Shown here: positions 1 to 6,732 of the stretch, one piece after another
Layout of the letters: every line of letters begins with the position of its first letter
Numbering within the stretch: the stretch's first letter is position 1
Source of the DNA: Phycisphaerales bacterium
GTDB lineage: Bacteria; Planctomycetota; Phycisphaerae; Phycisphaerales; SM1A02
DNA length: 11,187 bases
Reading direction: 5' to 3'
NCBI GenBank assembly: GCA_007125255.1
Contig: SLDM01000231.1
Location: forward strand, 1 to 11,187
The notes under the pieces: model-generated
The model's database searches: none
What the model was told of the DNA's origin: nothing
What the model saw: the letters and a program-made list of their open reading frames with translations, nothing else
Position numbers and translations under genes: made by a program

Positions 1-1
1 C

Positions 2-268
2 ACGCGCTGGACGCTCCTGCCGGTCGGGGGAAGCAGCGTCCTGATCAGCGGCACCGGCCGAGGCACCACCATCGAGGTGGTCCAGGGGACCACCGCGGTG
101 TGGATCGGCCTGACGTGGCTCGGCGTGGCGCTGTTCCTCCACGGCCGGTACTTCTGGCGCTGGATCGAAGCCACCCACCGCGCCGGCATCATCGTGCAGT
201 GGCTCGGCGCGATCCTCACCGGCGGCATGGTGGTGCGGATGATCGTGCGGGCAGTGGTCGGCGCCTGA
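2..268 (+). CDS. C-terminal part of a small membrane protein (5' truncated)
   Basis: The frame is open from the left edge to a TGA at 266-268, so the real start is probably outside the window. A GTG at 77 is an internal alternative start with no convincing ribosome binding site. The visible 88 residues hold a polar stretch followed by two hydrophobic segments, roughly AVWIGLTWLGVALFLHG and AGIIVQWLGAILTGGMVV. Between them lies a short aromatic/basic linker (RYFWRWIEATHR). This looks like two membrane-spanning helices with a short loop. I do not recognise the family. The gene converges on the propeller cluster, whose terminator hairpin lies 27 bp past this stop. That hairpin has no T-run on the + strand, so it is at best a weak end for this gene. 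Confidence 0.5.
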   Translation, partial: TRWTLLPVGGSSVLISGTGRGTTIEVVQGTTAVWIGLTWLGVALFLHGRYFWRWIEATHRAGIIVQWLGAILTGGMVVRMIVRAVVGA

Positions 269-294
269 AGAGGGCCGAACTCCGCGACGAGAAC

Positions 295-332
295 AAAAAA
301 AAGCCGGACTCCGCGTCACGGCGAAGACCGGC
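295..332 (-). terminator. Intrinsic (rho-independent) terminator of the three-gene propeller cluster
   Basis: Read on the - strand, a stem of 12 bases (332-321) pairs with 314-303 with one T-T mismatch and one G-U pair, around a 6-base loop (320-315). Eight T residues follow at once (302-295). It lies 36 bp past the stop at 369 and points the right way for the gene ending there. No comparable T-tailed hairpin is seen between the three - strand genes, which supports one transcription unit ending here. Confidence 0.85.
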
Positions 333-368
333 ACACCCTTCGTGAATCGAGTCGAGGCGTTGCCGGAA

Positions 369-1814
369 CTACCCCCAATTGGCCAGCAGGATCAGCAGAT
401 CGATGACGTTCACGACGCCGTCACCGCTCAGATCAGCCGGACAGTTGTTGATGTTGAGGCAGGGTCCCCACGCCTCGAGGAGGATCAGCAGATCGATGAC
501 GTTCACGGCGCCGTCGCCGTTGAGGTCGCCGGGAATGGCCGGGGCGCCGGGGCAGCCGCGATACGCTGCGATTCGGCCGACGGTGTTCCCGCTGATGGAC
601 GTGAAGCCGCCGCCGAGGTAGAGAATCGGACCGTTCTCGTCTTCGGCGGGCTCGAGCGTGTAAACGATTCCGGCGTCGATGGTGAGTTCACCCACCGGTG
701 ACCAGCCGCCGGGAGTGCCATCCCACCTGGCGAAGTTGACGGCGTCGATGCCGCCGATACTGGTGAAGAAGCCACCGACGTAGAGTTCCGATCCGTTGCC
801 GGAACCGTCGTTGAACACGGCCAGCGAGTGAATCTGGCCGCCGGGACAGCAGCCGCTCGTTGCGTGCGCGAGTGTTTCCACGACCTCCCAGCTTTTTCTC
901 AGGGGGTTCCACCGGGCGAGGTACCCTTCGGAGCCGGAGGGCCCTTCCTGGGTGAAGTCACCGCCCGCGTACAGCTGCTCGCCATTGCCGGAGCCATCAT
1001 CGAAGAGGGCCATGGTGAGAACCGGACCGGGCAAGCCCTCGCCGAGCGGGTACCACGCCTGCGAAACGAAGTCCCACCGCGCCACTCGCGACGCGGGAAC
1101 GCCACCGGCGAATGTGAACCAGCCGCCGGCGAAGAGCGACTCGCCGAATCCCGATCCGTCATCGAAGATGACCAGGTCATTGACCTGTGCGTTGATGGCG
1201 GGCGCCACGCCGCTTCCCAAAGGCGAATACGTCTGGGTTGCAAAGTCCCACCTGGCGATGCCGTTGACGACTTGACCTCCCGCCTGGCTGAAGAGGCCGC
1301 CGATGTAGAGAGCGGGCCCGTTGCCGTCGTCGTAACCAAGCAGCGCAATGCCAGCGTCGTCATCACCCAGACCCGCGCCGAGCGGCTGCCAGAACCCGCC
1401 GTCCCATCGCGCAATCTTGTTTGCCGCAGTGCCTCCGATCTGCGTAAAGAAGCCGGTGGCATAGAGCCTTTCGCCTGCACCGGAACCGTCGTCGTAGGTC
1501 GTCATTCCCCACACCGTCTGGTTCGCGCCACCGGCGAGCGACCACCACACCTCGCCGTTCCACCGGGCGATCCGGTTGACGAGCAGGCCGCCGGCACTGG
1601 TGAAAATGCCTCCGACGTGAAGCTGTGAACCCGACCCGCCATCAAACATCGTCATGGTGCGGGCTGAGGTGAATCCCGAACTGCCGAACAGTCCCGGTTG
1701 GCCGATCGCCAGGTCCCAGTGTGGTTCACACTCATCAGCCAGTGCGGTCGAACCGGCGGCAAGAGGAGCGAAGGCCATGGTGGTCAAAATCACTCTGAAA
1801 GGTTGTGTCAACAT
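369..1814 (-). CDS. Secreted seven-repeat beta-propeller protein with C-terminal double dockerin-like module (paralog 3)
   Basis: A secreted, probably extracellular structural or binding protein of 481 residues; its ligand is unknown. I chose the ATG at 1814 because it gives a clean signal peptide (MLTQPFR, then a hydrophobic core, cleavage near STALA|DE). A GTG at 1859 would add 15 residues in front of it. The mature start has CEPHWDLAIGQPG. Seven repeats follow, about residues 52-418, on the pattern FDDGSG..LY.GG.FT.AGG....IARWDG..W..LG.G, fitting a seven-bladed propeller of the kelch/Rax2-like sort. A Cys-rich insertion (SGCCPGGQ) sits after repeat 5. The tail has two EF-hand-like loops, from about D430 (DLNGDGAVNVID) and D461 (DLSGDGVVNVID), each ending LL..WG; the last residues are ANWG-stop. 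The gene starts 57 bp after its upstream paralog and is followed by the terminator. The fold is inferred from repeat number and spacing. Confidence 0.85.
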   Translation of the reverse strand: MLTQPFRVILTTMAFAPLAAGSTALADECEPHWDLAIGQPGLFGSSGFTSARTMTMFDGGSGSQLHVGGIFTSAGGLLVNRIARWNGEVWWSLAGGANQTVWGMTTYDDGSGAGERLYATGFFTQIGGTAANKIARWDGGFWQPLGAGLGDDDAGIALLGYDDGNGPALYIGGLFSQAGGQVVNGIARWDFATQTYSPLGSGVAPAINAQVNDLVIFDDGSGFGESLFAGGWFTFAGGVPASRVARWDFVSQAWYPLGEGLPGPVLTMALFDDGSGNGEQLYAGGDFTQEGPSGSEGYLARWNPLRKSWEVVETLAHATSGCCPGGQIHSLAVFNDGSGNGSELYVGGFFTSIGGIDAVNFARWDGTPGGWSPVGELTIDAGIVYTLEPAEDENGPILYLGGGFTSISGNTVGRIAAYRGCPGAPAIPGDLNGDGAVNVIDLLILLEAWGPCLNINNCPADLSGDGVVNVIDLLILLANWG

Positions 1815-1871
1815 CGGCTGAGAATCCCAGGATGGAAAGGTGAACAGGGCTTGGATCACGGACGAATGGCA

Positions 1872-3224
1872 TCAGCCCCAATTGGAGAGGAGCAGCAACA
1901 GGTCGGTCACCCCCACGTTGCAGTCGCCGGTGAGGTCGGCCGGGCAACTCGTGCAGGAGCGGCACGGCCCCCAGTCGGCCAGCAGCGTGAGCAGGTCGGC
2001 AACGTCGACGGCGCCGTCGCCGTTCAGATCACCGGGAGTGAGAGGAGGTGCCGGGCAGCCGCGCCAGGCGACGATGCCGCTGGCCGGTACGCCATCAACC
2101 TCGTCGAACGTTCCCGCGACATACAGCGCCGAACCCATGGAGTCCTCATACACGACCATGGCGCGACCAGAGCCGTCGAGGCCTCCGGCAAGAGCGGTCC
2201 ATTGCTCCCCGTCCCAGCGCGAGATTCTGCTCGCCGGAACGTCGCCGATGTTCTGGAACAGTCCGCTTGCGTACAGGGCTTGCCCGCCACCATCGTCGAA
2301 GACGGCAAGGGCGTTGACCTGGCTGTCCATGGATTCGCCGAGCTGAGACCAGGTCTCCGCAGCCGGATCCCAGCGGGCAACATAGTCGTGATCGGCTCCG
2401 CCGGCTTCAAAGGCGCCACCGGCATAGAGCGCCGGTCCATTCCCGTCGTCGAAGACGGCCAGCGCCAGCACGGGGCCCTCGAGTCCATTGCCGAGAGGTG
2501 ACCACGTCTGCAGACTCGGGTCCCAGCGCGCCACTCGGTTCGCCGGCACACCGCCGGCAGTGGTGAACCAGCCCCCGACATACAACTGCTCCCCACCGCC
2601 GAGCCCATCGTCGAACGCAATCATGGTGTTGACCTGATTGTTCATTCCACCACCGACCGAGGAGTACGATTGGCTGTCCGGATGCCAGCGAGCGATGTAG
2701 TTGACGAGCACGCCACCCGCGTGGGTGAAGTTGCCGTTGACGAAGAGCGTTTCCCCGTTGCCCTCATCGAAGGGAAGAAAGCCGATCGCGGCGGCGCCAC
2801 CGACGTCGGAGACACCTTCCCCGAGCGGGCTGAATTGAGTGCCGCTCCACCGGGCGAGCTTCTCTGCCGGCAGTCCCGCGGCGGCGGTGAAGTTGCCGGC
2901 GATGAAAAGCGCCTCACCGGAACCGTCATCGAAGCTGTTCATTCCCCAGACCGTCTGATTCATTCCCGTGAGCAACGGCCACCAGACGACTCCGTTCCAC
3001 CGCGCGATGCGTGAGGCGTCGATTCCACCGGCGGTGGCGAACATCCCACCCGCGTAGAGCCAGCCATCGTGAACCGCGAGCGAGAGACCGTTTGGGCTCT
3101 GCCCCCCCAGACCTGGCTGGCCGATCGTGTGATCCCAATGGGGCTGACAGTCGGCCATTGCGGCAGAAGCGACGAGCGCCACCAGAGCGGCGAGCGGCAG
3201 ACGTTCACTGCAGATCCGTTGCAT
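1872..3224 (-). CDS. Secreted seven-repeat beta-propeller protein with C-terminal double dockerin-like module (paralog 2)
   Basis: A 450-residue secreted paralog of both neighbours, of unknown ligand. The ATG at 3224 has a GGAG six bases upstream (3231-3234). The signal peptide is about residues 1-24, with cleavage near SAAMA|DC. The mature N-terminus is CQPHWDHTIGQPG. Seven repeats follow, about residues 48-387, each with a (F/Y)(D/E)(D/E)G.G.....LY..G.F core and an IARW segment. Repeat 1 is shortened (AVHDGWLYAGG). Repeats 1 and 2 share NQTVWGM with paralog 3, so these two look like the closer pair. The dockerin-like tail has a good first calcium loop at about D399 (DLNGDGAVDVAD). The second, at about D430 (DLTGDCNVGVTD), has Cys for Gly and Gly for the usual acidic residue. 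It ends SNWG-stop. Four Cys between and around the loops (GPCRSCTSCPAD) could form disulfides. It is probably cotranscribed with both neighbours. Confidence 0.85.
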   Translation of the reverse strand: MQRICSERLPLAALVALVASAAMADCQPHWDHTIGQPGLGGQSPNGLSLAVHDGWLYAGGMFATAGGIDASRIARWNGVVWWPLLTGMNQTVWGMNSFDDGSGEALFIAGNFTAAAGLPAEKLARWSGTQFSPLGEGVSDVGGAAAIGFLPFDEGNGETLFVNGNFTHAGGVLVNYIARWHPDSQSYSSVGGGMNNQVNTMIAFDDGLGGGEQLYVGGWFTTAGGVPANRVARWDPSLQTWSPLGNGLEGPVLALAVFDDGNGPALYAGGAFEAGGADHDYVARWDPAAETWSQLGESMDSQVNALAVFDDGGGQALYASGLFQNIGDVPASRISRWDGEQWTALAGGLDGSGRAMVVYEDSMGSALYVAGTFDEVDGVPASGIVAWRGCPAPPLTPGDLNGDGAVDVADLLTLLADWGPCRSCTSCPADLTGDCNVGVTDLLLLLSNWG

Positions 3225-3362
3225 GCGGGGCTCCGATTCGGGAAGGAGGTGTTGGTGGGGTCCCTTGTGTCACACCGATTCCGGCCGAACGCAGCCGGTA
3301 CCGAGCCGCCGCCTCTCGGACGGCGGCCCGGTTCGATGTCGCTGCGGCGGGACCGGTTGAGA
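3225..3362 (-). other. 138-bp intercistronic spacer with GC-rich hairpins
   Basis: Between paralogs 1 and 2, the - strand reads GCCGCC..8 nt..GGCGGC and then CCGGC..8 nt..GCCGG. These could form two small GC-rich hairpins, without a T-run. They could stabilise or process the message or attenuate it. No convincing promoter was seen here, so cotranscription is the simpler reading. The spacer ends with the GGAG ribosome binding site of paralog 2 (3231-3234). Confidence 0.35.
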
Positions 3363-4724
3363 TCAGCCCCAGCTATCGAGCAGGATGAGCAGATCGAACA
3401 CGTCCACCGCCCCGTCATCGTTGAGGTCAGCCGGGCAACTGCCTTCCCGGGGGCACGCTCCCCACGCATCGAGCAGGATCAGCAGATCAAACACGTCCAC
3501 GACGCCATCGCCATTGAGGTCGCCGGGAGTGCCCGGCTCATCATCGGGGCAGCCACGCCAGATCGCGACTCGTTCCGTCGCGAGCCCGCCCGCCGCGGAG
3601 AAGAGACCTCCGACATACAGCGCATCACCGGTGCCGTCGTTCCACACGTAGAAGGAGTCCGGATCGCTGTTGAGCCCTTCATCAAGGGGCGACCAGGAAG
3701 TTCCGTTCCACTTCGCGATTCCATTGACGGTCTGACCATCGGCCTGGGAGAACCAGCCGCCGACATAGAGCTCTGCGCCGGACCCGGAACCGTCGTCGAA
3801 AACCTGAAGAATGTTTGCTGCGCCGCCTGATTCCAGACCGCCGCCGAGTTGCTCCCATACGCCGGCCGATTCATTCCATCGGGCGACGAAGTTGGCAGGA
3901 GCTCCGAAGGTGAGGCTGAAGAACCCGGAGGCAAAAACGGTCGTACCCGATCCATCGTCGTGGATGATGATGTCGTCAACGGTCTCCGGTAACCCGCTGC
4001 CGAGTGTCGACCACGATGAACCGTCCCATTTGGCGATCGCGTTTGCGGCAATGGCGCCCACGCCGGTGAATTGTCCGCCGATATAAAGCGCCTCACCATC
4101 GCCATCATCGCCGACGTACATCGCCTGCACGAACGCGTTAGCGCCGCCACCGACGTCGACCCAGGATGTGCCATTCCACTTCGCGAGACTGTTCAGCGGC
4201 GTGTTGCCCGAGCCGGTGAATCCACCGCCTGCGTAAAGCGCCGGTCCGTTCCCGTCGTCGAAAACGCCGAGCACGCTCACGGTTCCGTTGAGTCCGTCGC
4301 CCACCTGTTGCCAGGTTGTTCCGTTCCACCGTGCGATGCGCAGGACGGGGGTTCCGTCCGCCAGTGAGGTGAAGGTCCCCCCGGCGTAGAGGGCCGGTCC
4401 GCTGCCATCGTCGTGGACGGCAAGTGCCGAGACTCCAAGAAAGCCTCCACCACCAATGCCGCCGCCAACCGAGGACCAGTTTGATCCGTCCCAGCGCGCG
4501 ATCCGGCGTGTATCATCGACGCCGGTGATGCCGGAGAAGCCGCCCCCGGCGTAGAGGGCTTCGCCGGAGCCGTCATCAAAGGATGCCCACGCCCTGACGG
4601 CTGAACTGGCCGGGCCGGGATTGCCGATACTGACATCCCATTGGGGTTCGCAGTCAGCGACTGCAGCAGGAATGGCCCCTCCAAGCGAGAGGGCGGTCAA
4701 GAGTGTGAGAGTTCTCGGTTTCAT
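3363..4724 (-). CDS. Secreted seven-repeat beta-propeller protein with C-terminal double dockerin-like module (paralog 1)
   Basis: First gene of the cluster, 453 residues. The ATG at 4724 is preceded by GGAG about 10 bases upstream. The signal peptide is MKPRTLTLLTALSLGG... with cleavage near AAVA|DC (residue 23). The mature start, CEPQWDVSIGNPG, matches the other two paralogs. Seven repeats at about residues 42-390 follow the pattern FDDGSG.ALYAGG.FTG.....IA(R/K)W(D/N)G..W..(V/L)G.GL. The seventh runs into WRGCP, which begins the tail linker in all three proteins. The tail carries two intact EF-hand-like loops, D402-D413 (DLNGDGVVDVFD) and D433-D444 (DLNDDGAVDVFD). They are 31 residues apart and joined by a CPREGSC linker; the chain ends DSWG-stop. 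Secretion and Ca binding are inferred from these motifs. Kelch-like or Rax2-like propellers are the nearest families I can name, and dockerin type I is the nearest for the tail. Confidence 0.87.
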   Translation of the reverse strand: MKPRTLTLLTALSLGGAIPAAVADCEPQWDVSIGNPGPASSAVRAWASFDDGSGEALYAGGGFSGITGVDDTRRIARWDGSNWSSVGGGIGGGGFLGVSALAVHDDGSGPALYAGGTFTSLADGTPVLRIARWNGTTWQQVGDGLNGTVSVLGVFDDGNGPALYAGGGFTGSGNTPLNSLAKWNGTSWVDVGGGANAFVQAMYVGDDGDGEALYIGGQFTGVGAIAANAIAKWDGSSWSTLGSGLPETVDDIIIHDDGSGTTVFASGFFSLTFGAPANFVARWNESAGVWEQLGGGLESGGAANILQVFDDGSGSGAELYVGGWFSQADGQTVNGIAKWNGTSWSPLDEGLNSDPDSFYVWNDGTGDALYVGGLFSAAGGLATERVAIWRGCPDDEPGTPGDLNGDGVVDVFDLLILLDAWGACPREGSCPADLNDDGAVDVFDLLILLDSWG

Positions 4725-4841
4725 GTTCTTCGTTCTCCGGTGAGTGGGTTCCAGTGGCCATTCCAGGCAGCTCTACGGGTGCGGTTGATCGCGGCCTCCC
4801 GTCCCCGTCGGCCATGACAATCACAGAAAAGGGAAGCCAGG

Positions 4842-4857
4842 GAGCCCCGCCGGGCTC
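4842..4857 (-). promoter_or_regulatory. Stem-loop in the 5' leader of the propeller cluster
   Basis: A perfect 6-bp inverted repeat with a 4-base loop (GAGCCC-GGCG-GGGCTC on the - strand). If the candidate promoter at 4866-4894 is used, it would lie almost at the 5' end of the transcript. A 5' stem-loop could protect the message. It is followed by a pyrimidine-rich stretch that is not a clean T-run, so I do not call it a terminator. Confidence 0.3.
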
Positions 4858-4865
4858 GTGTAACC

Positions 4866-4894
4866 ACTATGGACCCAAGAATCACACTCCGCAA
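4866..4894 (-). promoter_or_regulatory. Candidate promoter for the propeller cluster
   Basis: On the - strand, TTGCGG (4894-4889) and CATAGT (4871-4866) are separated by 17 bases, a sigma-70-like arrangement with 3/6 and 4/6 matches. It would leave a leader of about 135 bases before the ATG at 4724. The matches are modest, and planctomycete promoters are poorly defined, so this is only a candidate. Confidence 0.3.
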
Positions 4895-4897
4895 ACG

Positions 4898-4909
4898 GTT
4901 TCCAGAAAC
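4898..4909. promoter_or_regulatory. Small inverted repeat, possible operator in the divergent intergenic region
   Basis: GTTTC-CA-GAAAC, with 5-bp arms, lies 3 bp upstream of the candidate -35 of the propeller cluster and 53 bp before the ATG at 4963. It sits in the only AT-richer stretch of the region. A dyad between divergent genes, one of which encodes an HTH-like protein, suggests an operator, but its short length makes chance occurrence plausible. Confidence 0.25.
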
Positions 4910-4962
4910 TTATTGCAGAATCATGCGCACGTCACTCAAACTGATGTAATCTCTATTCAGAA

Positions 4963-6207
4963 ATGTCGTTCATGACCCCTACCACCGCTGAACCAAGCGG
5001 CTTCGAGACCGAGGCCGTCATGGCCCTGACCACTCTCCAGCGGGCTTTGCTGGACGTCATCGGTCGTCTGCCCGGACCGTATCTGCGGCGGCCGTCGGAG
5101 CTTCAGACCCGCCTCGGGGTGCACCGGAAGCTTGCCTGGCAGGTGCATAAATTTGCCCACGCCCGTTATCCGCTCGAAGAGGCCGCGAACCTGCCCACCG
5201 TGACGGGCGTCACCCGGGTCATCGATGCGGCTCGACGCGAGGGGACGCCCGATGATGCCGCGCGGGCGGCGGAGGCGGCCCTGCAGAATCTCGAACGGGT
5301 CGCCAAGCGCTACGCCGGCGCCCGGGCCGACTTTGACTCCATGCTCGCCGGTCTGGCCACAGGTCAAACCAGTCAGATCGACTTCAATCACCGCCGGGCT
5401 GCGTTCAAGCCCAACAGTCACATCTGGGGCCTGCAGGGCAGAACGACCCTTTCTGTCTTTGGGCTGCAATCCAACCGTGAAGACCCCGCGCTGACCGATT
5501 TCTTTTCCATCGGCGGCATCATCGACCTTCGCCGCTTTCGCAGCAATGTGCCGTGGATGATGATGGATGCCCGCGTGCGCGATGATCAGGGTGAGGTGCG
5601 CCAACCGCACGGACGGCGACTCATCGATGAGGAAGGTGGCGCGAGTTCAAATCCCGCGGGATTGATTCGACCATTCTGTACGGTGCCTGCGCTGAACGTG
5701 ACGCAGGCTCGCAGCGAGCGCGGGCGAACCGTGCTTGAGATCCAGGCGGATGGCGTGGGCAATGAGACGGTGCTGACCACCATGCGAGGGCACGTCTGCG
5801 AAGGCGAGTTGCCGCGCTATGCCGTCGGCGACGATCGAACCGGCCACTTCGCCGCGAACATCCGCACGCCGGCTGAGGTATTGATTCTTGACCTGCTCGT
5901 TCACGAGGATCTCTATGAGCACATCGAGCCGACCGCGCGGGTGCTGAGCGACCACCGCGGAGCCGATCGCGCTTCACGAGACCTCGACCGAGACCTGCTC
6001 TGCGAGCTCGAACCTCCGGAATACCTCGGCATGGGACCGTCCGTCCTGCATACACCGGATGTGCCGCGTTATGCCGAGCTTGCCCGGTACGTTTTCGACC
6101 GGGTGGGCTGGGAGAGCAGGCGCTTCAAGGTGTTCCGGACGCGCCTGGCTTATCCGGTGATGCCATCGTCGGCCGTGGTGCAGTTTGAGCTTCCGGAAAG
6201 GGCATGA
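4963..6207 (+). CDS. Uncharacterised 414-residue protein with N-terminal helix-turn-helix-like segment
   Basis: I do not recognise this family. The N-terminal ~70 residues are helical and basic, with a helix-turn-helix-like stretch at about 44-66 (RPSELQTRLGVHRKLAWQ), suggesting DNA binding. An Ala-rich, probably helical region follows at about 95-130. From ~147 there is a mixed alpha/beta domain with conserved-looking pieces NSHIWGLQGRTTLSVFGL, PWMMMDARVRDD and HFAANIRTPAEVLILDLLVHED. This larger domain could sense a ligand or mediate assembly. No signal peptide or membrane segment is seen, so it should be cytoplasmic. The start is uncertain: ATGs at 4963, 4972 and 5020 all lack a strong ribosome binding site; the one at 5020 has GAGG five bases upstream. 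The gene is divergent from the propeller cluster, so a regulatory link is possible but not shown. Confidence 0.75.
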   Translation: MSFMTPTTAEPSGFETEAVMALTTLQRALLDVIGRLPGPYLRRPSELQTRLGVHRKLAWQVHKFAHARYPLEEAANLPTVTGVTRVIDAARREGTPDDAARAAEAALQNLERVAKRYAGARADFDSMLAGLATGQTSQIDFNHRRAAFKPNSHIWGLQGRTTLSVFGLQSNREDPALTDFFSIGGIIDLRRFRSNVPWMMMDARVRDDQGEVRQPHGRRLIDEEGGASSNPAGLIRPFCTVPALNVTQARSERGRTVLEIQADGVGNETVLTTMRGHVCEGELPRYAVGDDRTGHFAANIRTPAEVLILDLLVHEDLYEHIEPTARVLSDHRGADRASRDLDRDLLCELEPPEYLGMGPSVLHTPDVPRYAELARYVFDRVGWESRRFKVFRTRLAYPVMPSSAVVQFELPERA

Positions 6208-6218
6208 AGGGATGAAAG

Positions 6219-6251
6219 GGACGAAGCGACGGAGGGGGTGAAGTGACGAAG
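6219..6251 (+). repeat. Purine-rich octamer array (GACGAAG/GACGGAG type) after the 414-residue protein gene
   Basis: Starting 11 bases past the stop at 6207, units on the theme (T/C/G)GACG(A/G)AG run as ggacgaag, cgacggag, gggtgaag, tgacgaag. The last unit continues into GTGACGAAGGGATAGCG (6243-6259), which recurs exactly at 10898-10914, after another gene. Units are in the sense orientation of the gene they follow. Confidence 0.65.
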
Positions 6252-6317
6252 GGATAGCGGAGGACCGAAACGGTTAGCGCAAGTGACCGCCCATGTGCGC
6301 AAGAATGCAACACACCT

Positions 6318-6510
6318 CGTCCCCGCGAAAGCGGGGACCCAGGGGGCGCGGAGCATGCGTTCGGCGTGCGAGACGGTTGCGGTGCGCGGAAGGCGTTCTT
6401 CGTGAAGAGCACGTTCCGTAGACAGGAGGCGTTCTGTGCACCGGGCACTTTCGGAACGCGGGACGCTCCCGGCGCGTCCCCCTGGATTCCCGCTTGCGCG
6501 GGAATGACGG
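6318..6510. repeat. ~190-bp interspersed element with inverted palindromic ends
   Basis: A palindromic block at 6321-6346 (CCCCGCGAAAGCGGGG plus ACCCAGGGGG) recurs in inverted orientation at 6478-6503 (CCCCCTGGATTCCCGC... then TTGCGCGGGA), with 22 of 26 positions identical. Similar GGATTCCCGC..GCGGGAATGACG palindromes are a familiar dispersed repeat type in many bacterial genomes (for example the dRS3-like repeats of Neisseria). The blocks bracket a degenerate 18-bp tandem repeat. No transposase is present, so it resembles a MITE or REP-like composite. Confidence 0.6.
6357..6482. repeat. Degenerate 18-bp tandem repeat (about seven units)
   Basis: Units begin at 6357, 6375, 6393, 6411, 6429, 6447 and 6465, all in strict 18-bp phase. 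Most open with (g/a)cgttc: gcgttcggcgtgcgagac, gcgttcttcgtgaagagc, acgttccgtagacaggag, gcgttctgtgcaccgggc. Units 2, 6 and 7 are more diverged. Read on the - strand in one frame the array gives a six-residue periodicity with recurring ER (TERL, TERA, EERL, AERM). That follows from the period and is not evidence of a gene. Confidence 0.6.
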
Positions 6511-6628
6511 AATGGAGGGGAAGCGGCGGAGCGACGGAGGGATCCCGGCTCATGCCCGCGAAGGGCGGGGCTTCGACCGGGGGTGCCATGCTTCGTCCCG
6601 TCCTCCTCGGAAAATGGGCGAAGCCATG

Positions 6629-6678
6629 AATACGGGTGAATACGGGTGAATACGGGTGGATACGGGTGGATAAAGCAG
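6629..6678. repeat. 10-bp tandem repeat (AATACGGGTG)
   Basis: AATACGGGTG occurs three times without change (6629-6658), then GATACGGGTG (6659-6668) and a decayed unit GATAAAGCAG (6669-6678). A further GATGGGTG follows at 6679. The period is close to one helical turn and is not a multiple of three, so it is not a coding repeat. Confidence 0.75.
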
Positions 6679-6732
6679 GATGGGTGCAGATCGCCGGTCC
6701 ACCCGGTCACTCTTTCTGTCCCTGGTAGTCCA

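Noticed and set aside
828..1628. 266-residue + strand open frame opposite the last propeller gene
   Set aside because: It is antisense to a gene with a clear signal peptide, seven repeats and dockerin-like tail. The composition is typical of a GC-rich shadow frame.
1698..2501. 267-residue + strand open frame opposite the middle propeller gene
   Set aside because: Antisense shadow of a repeat-containing gene; no recognisable domain.
4913..4950. TTGCAG/TGTAAT as a promoter for the 414-residue protein gene
   Set aside because: The spacing is 26 bases, too long for a sigma-70-type promoter, and no better pair was found.
6357..6482. CRISPR array
   Set aside because: The 18-bp units are contiguous and degenerate with no spacers, and no cas gene is near.
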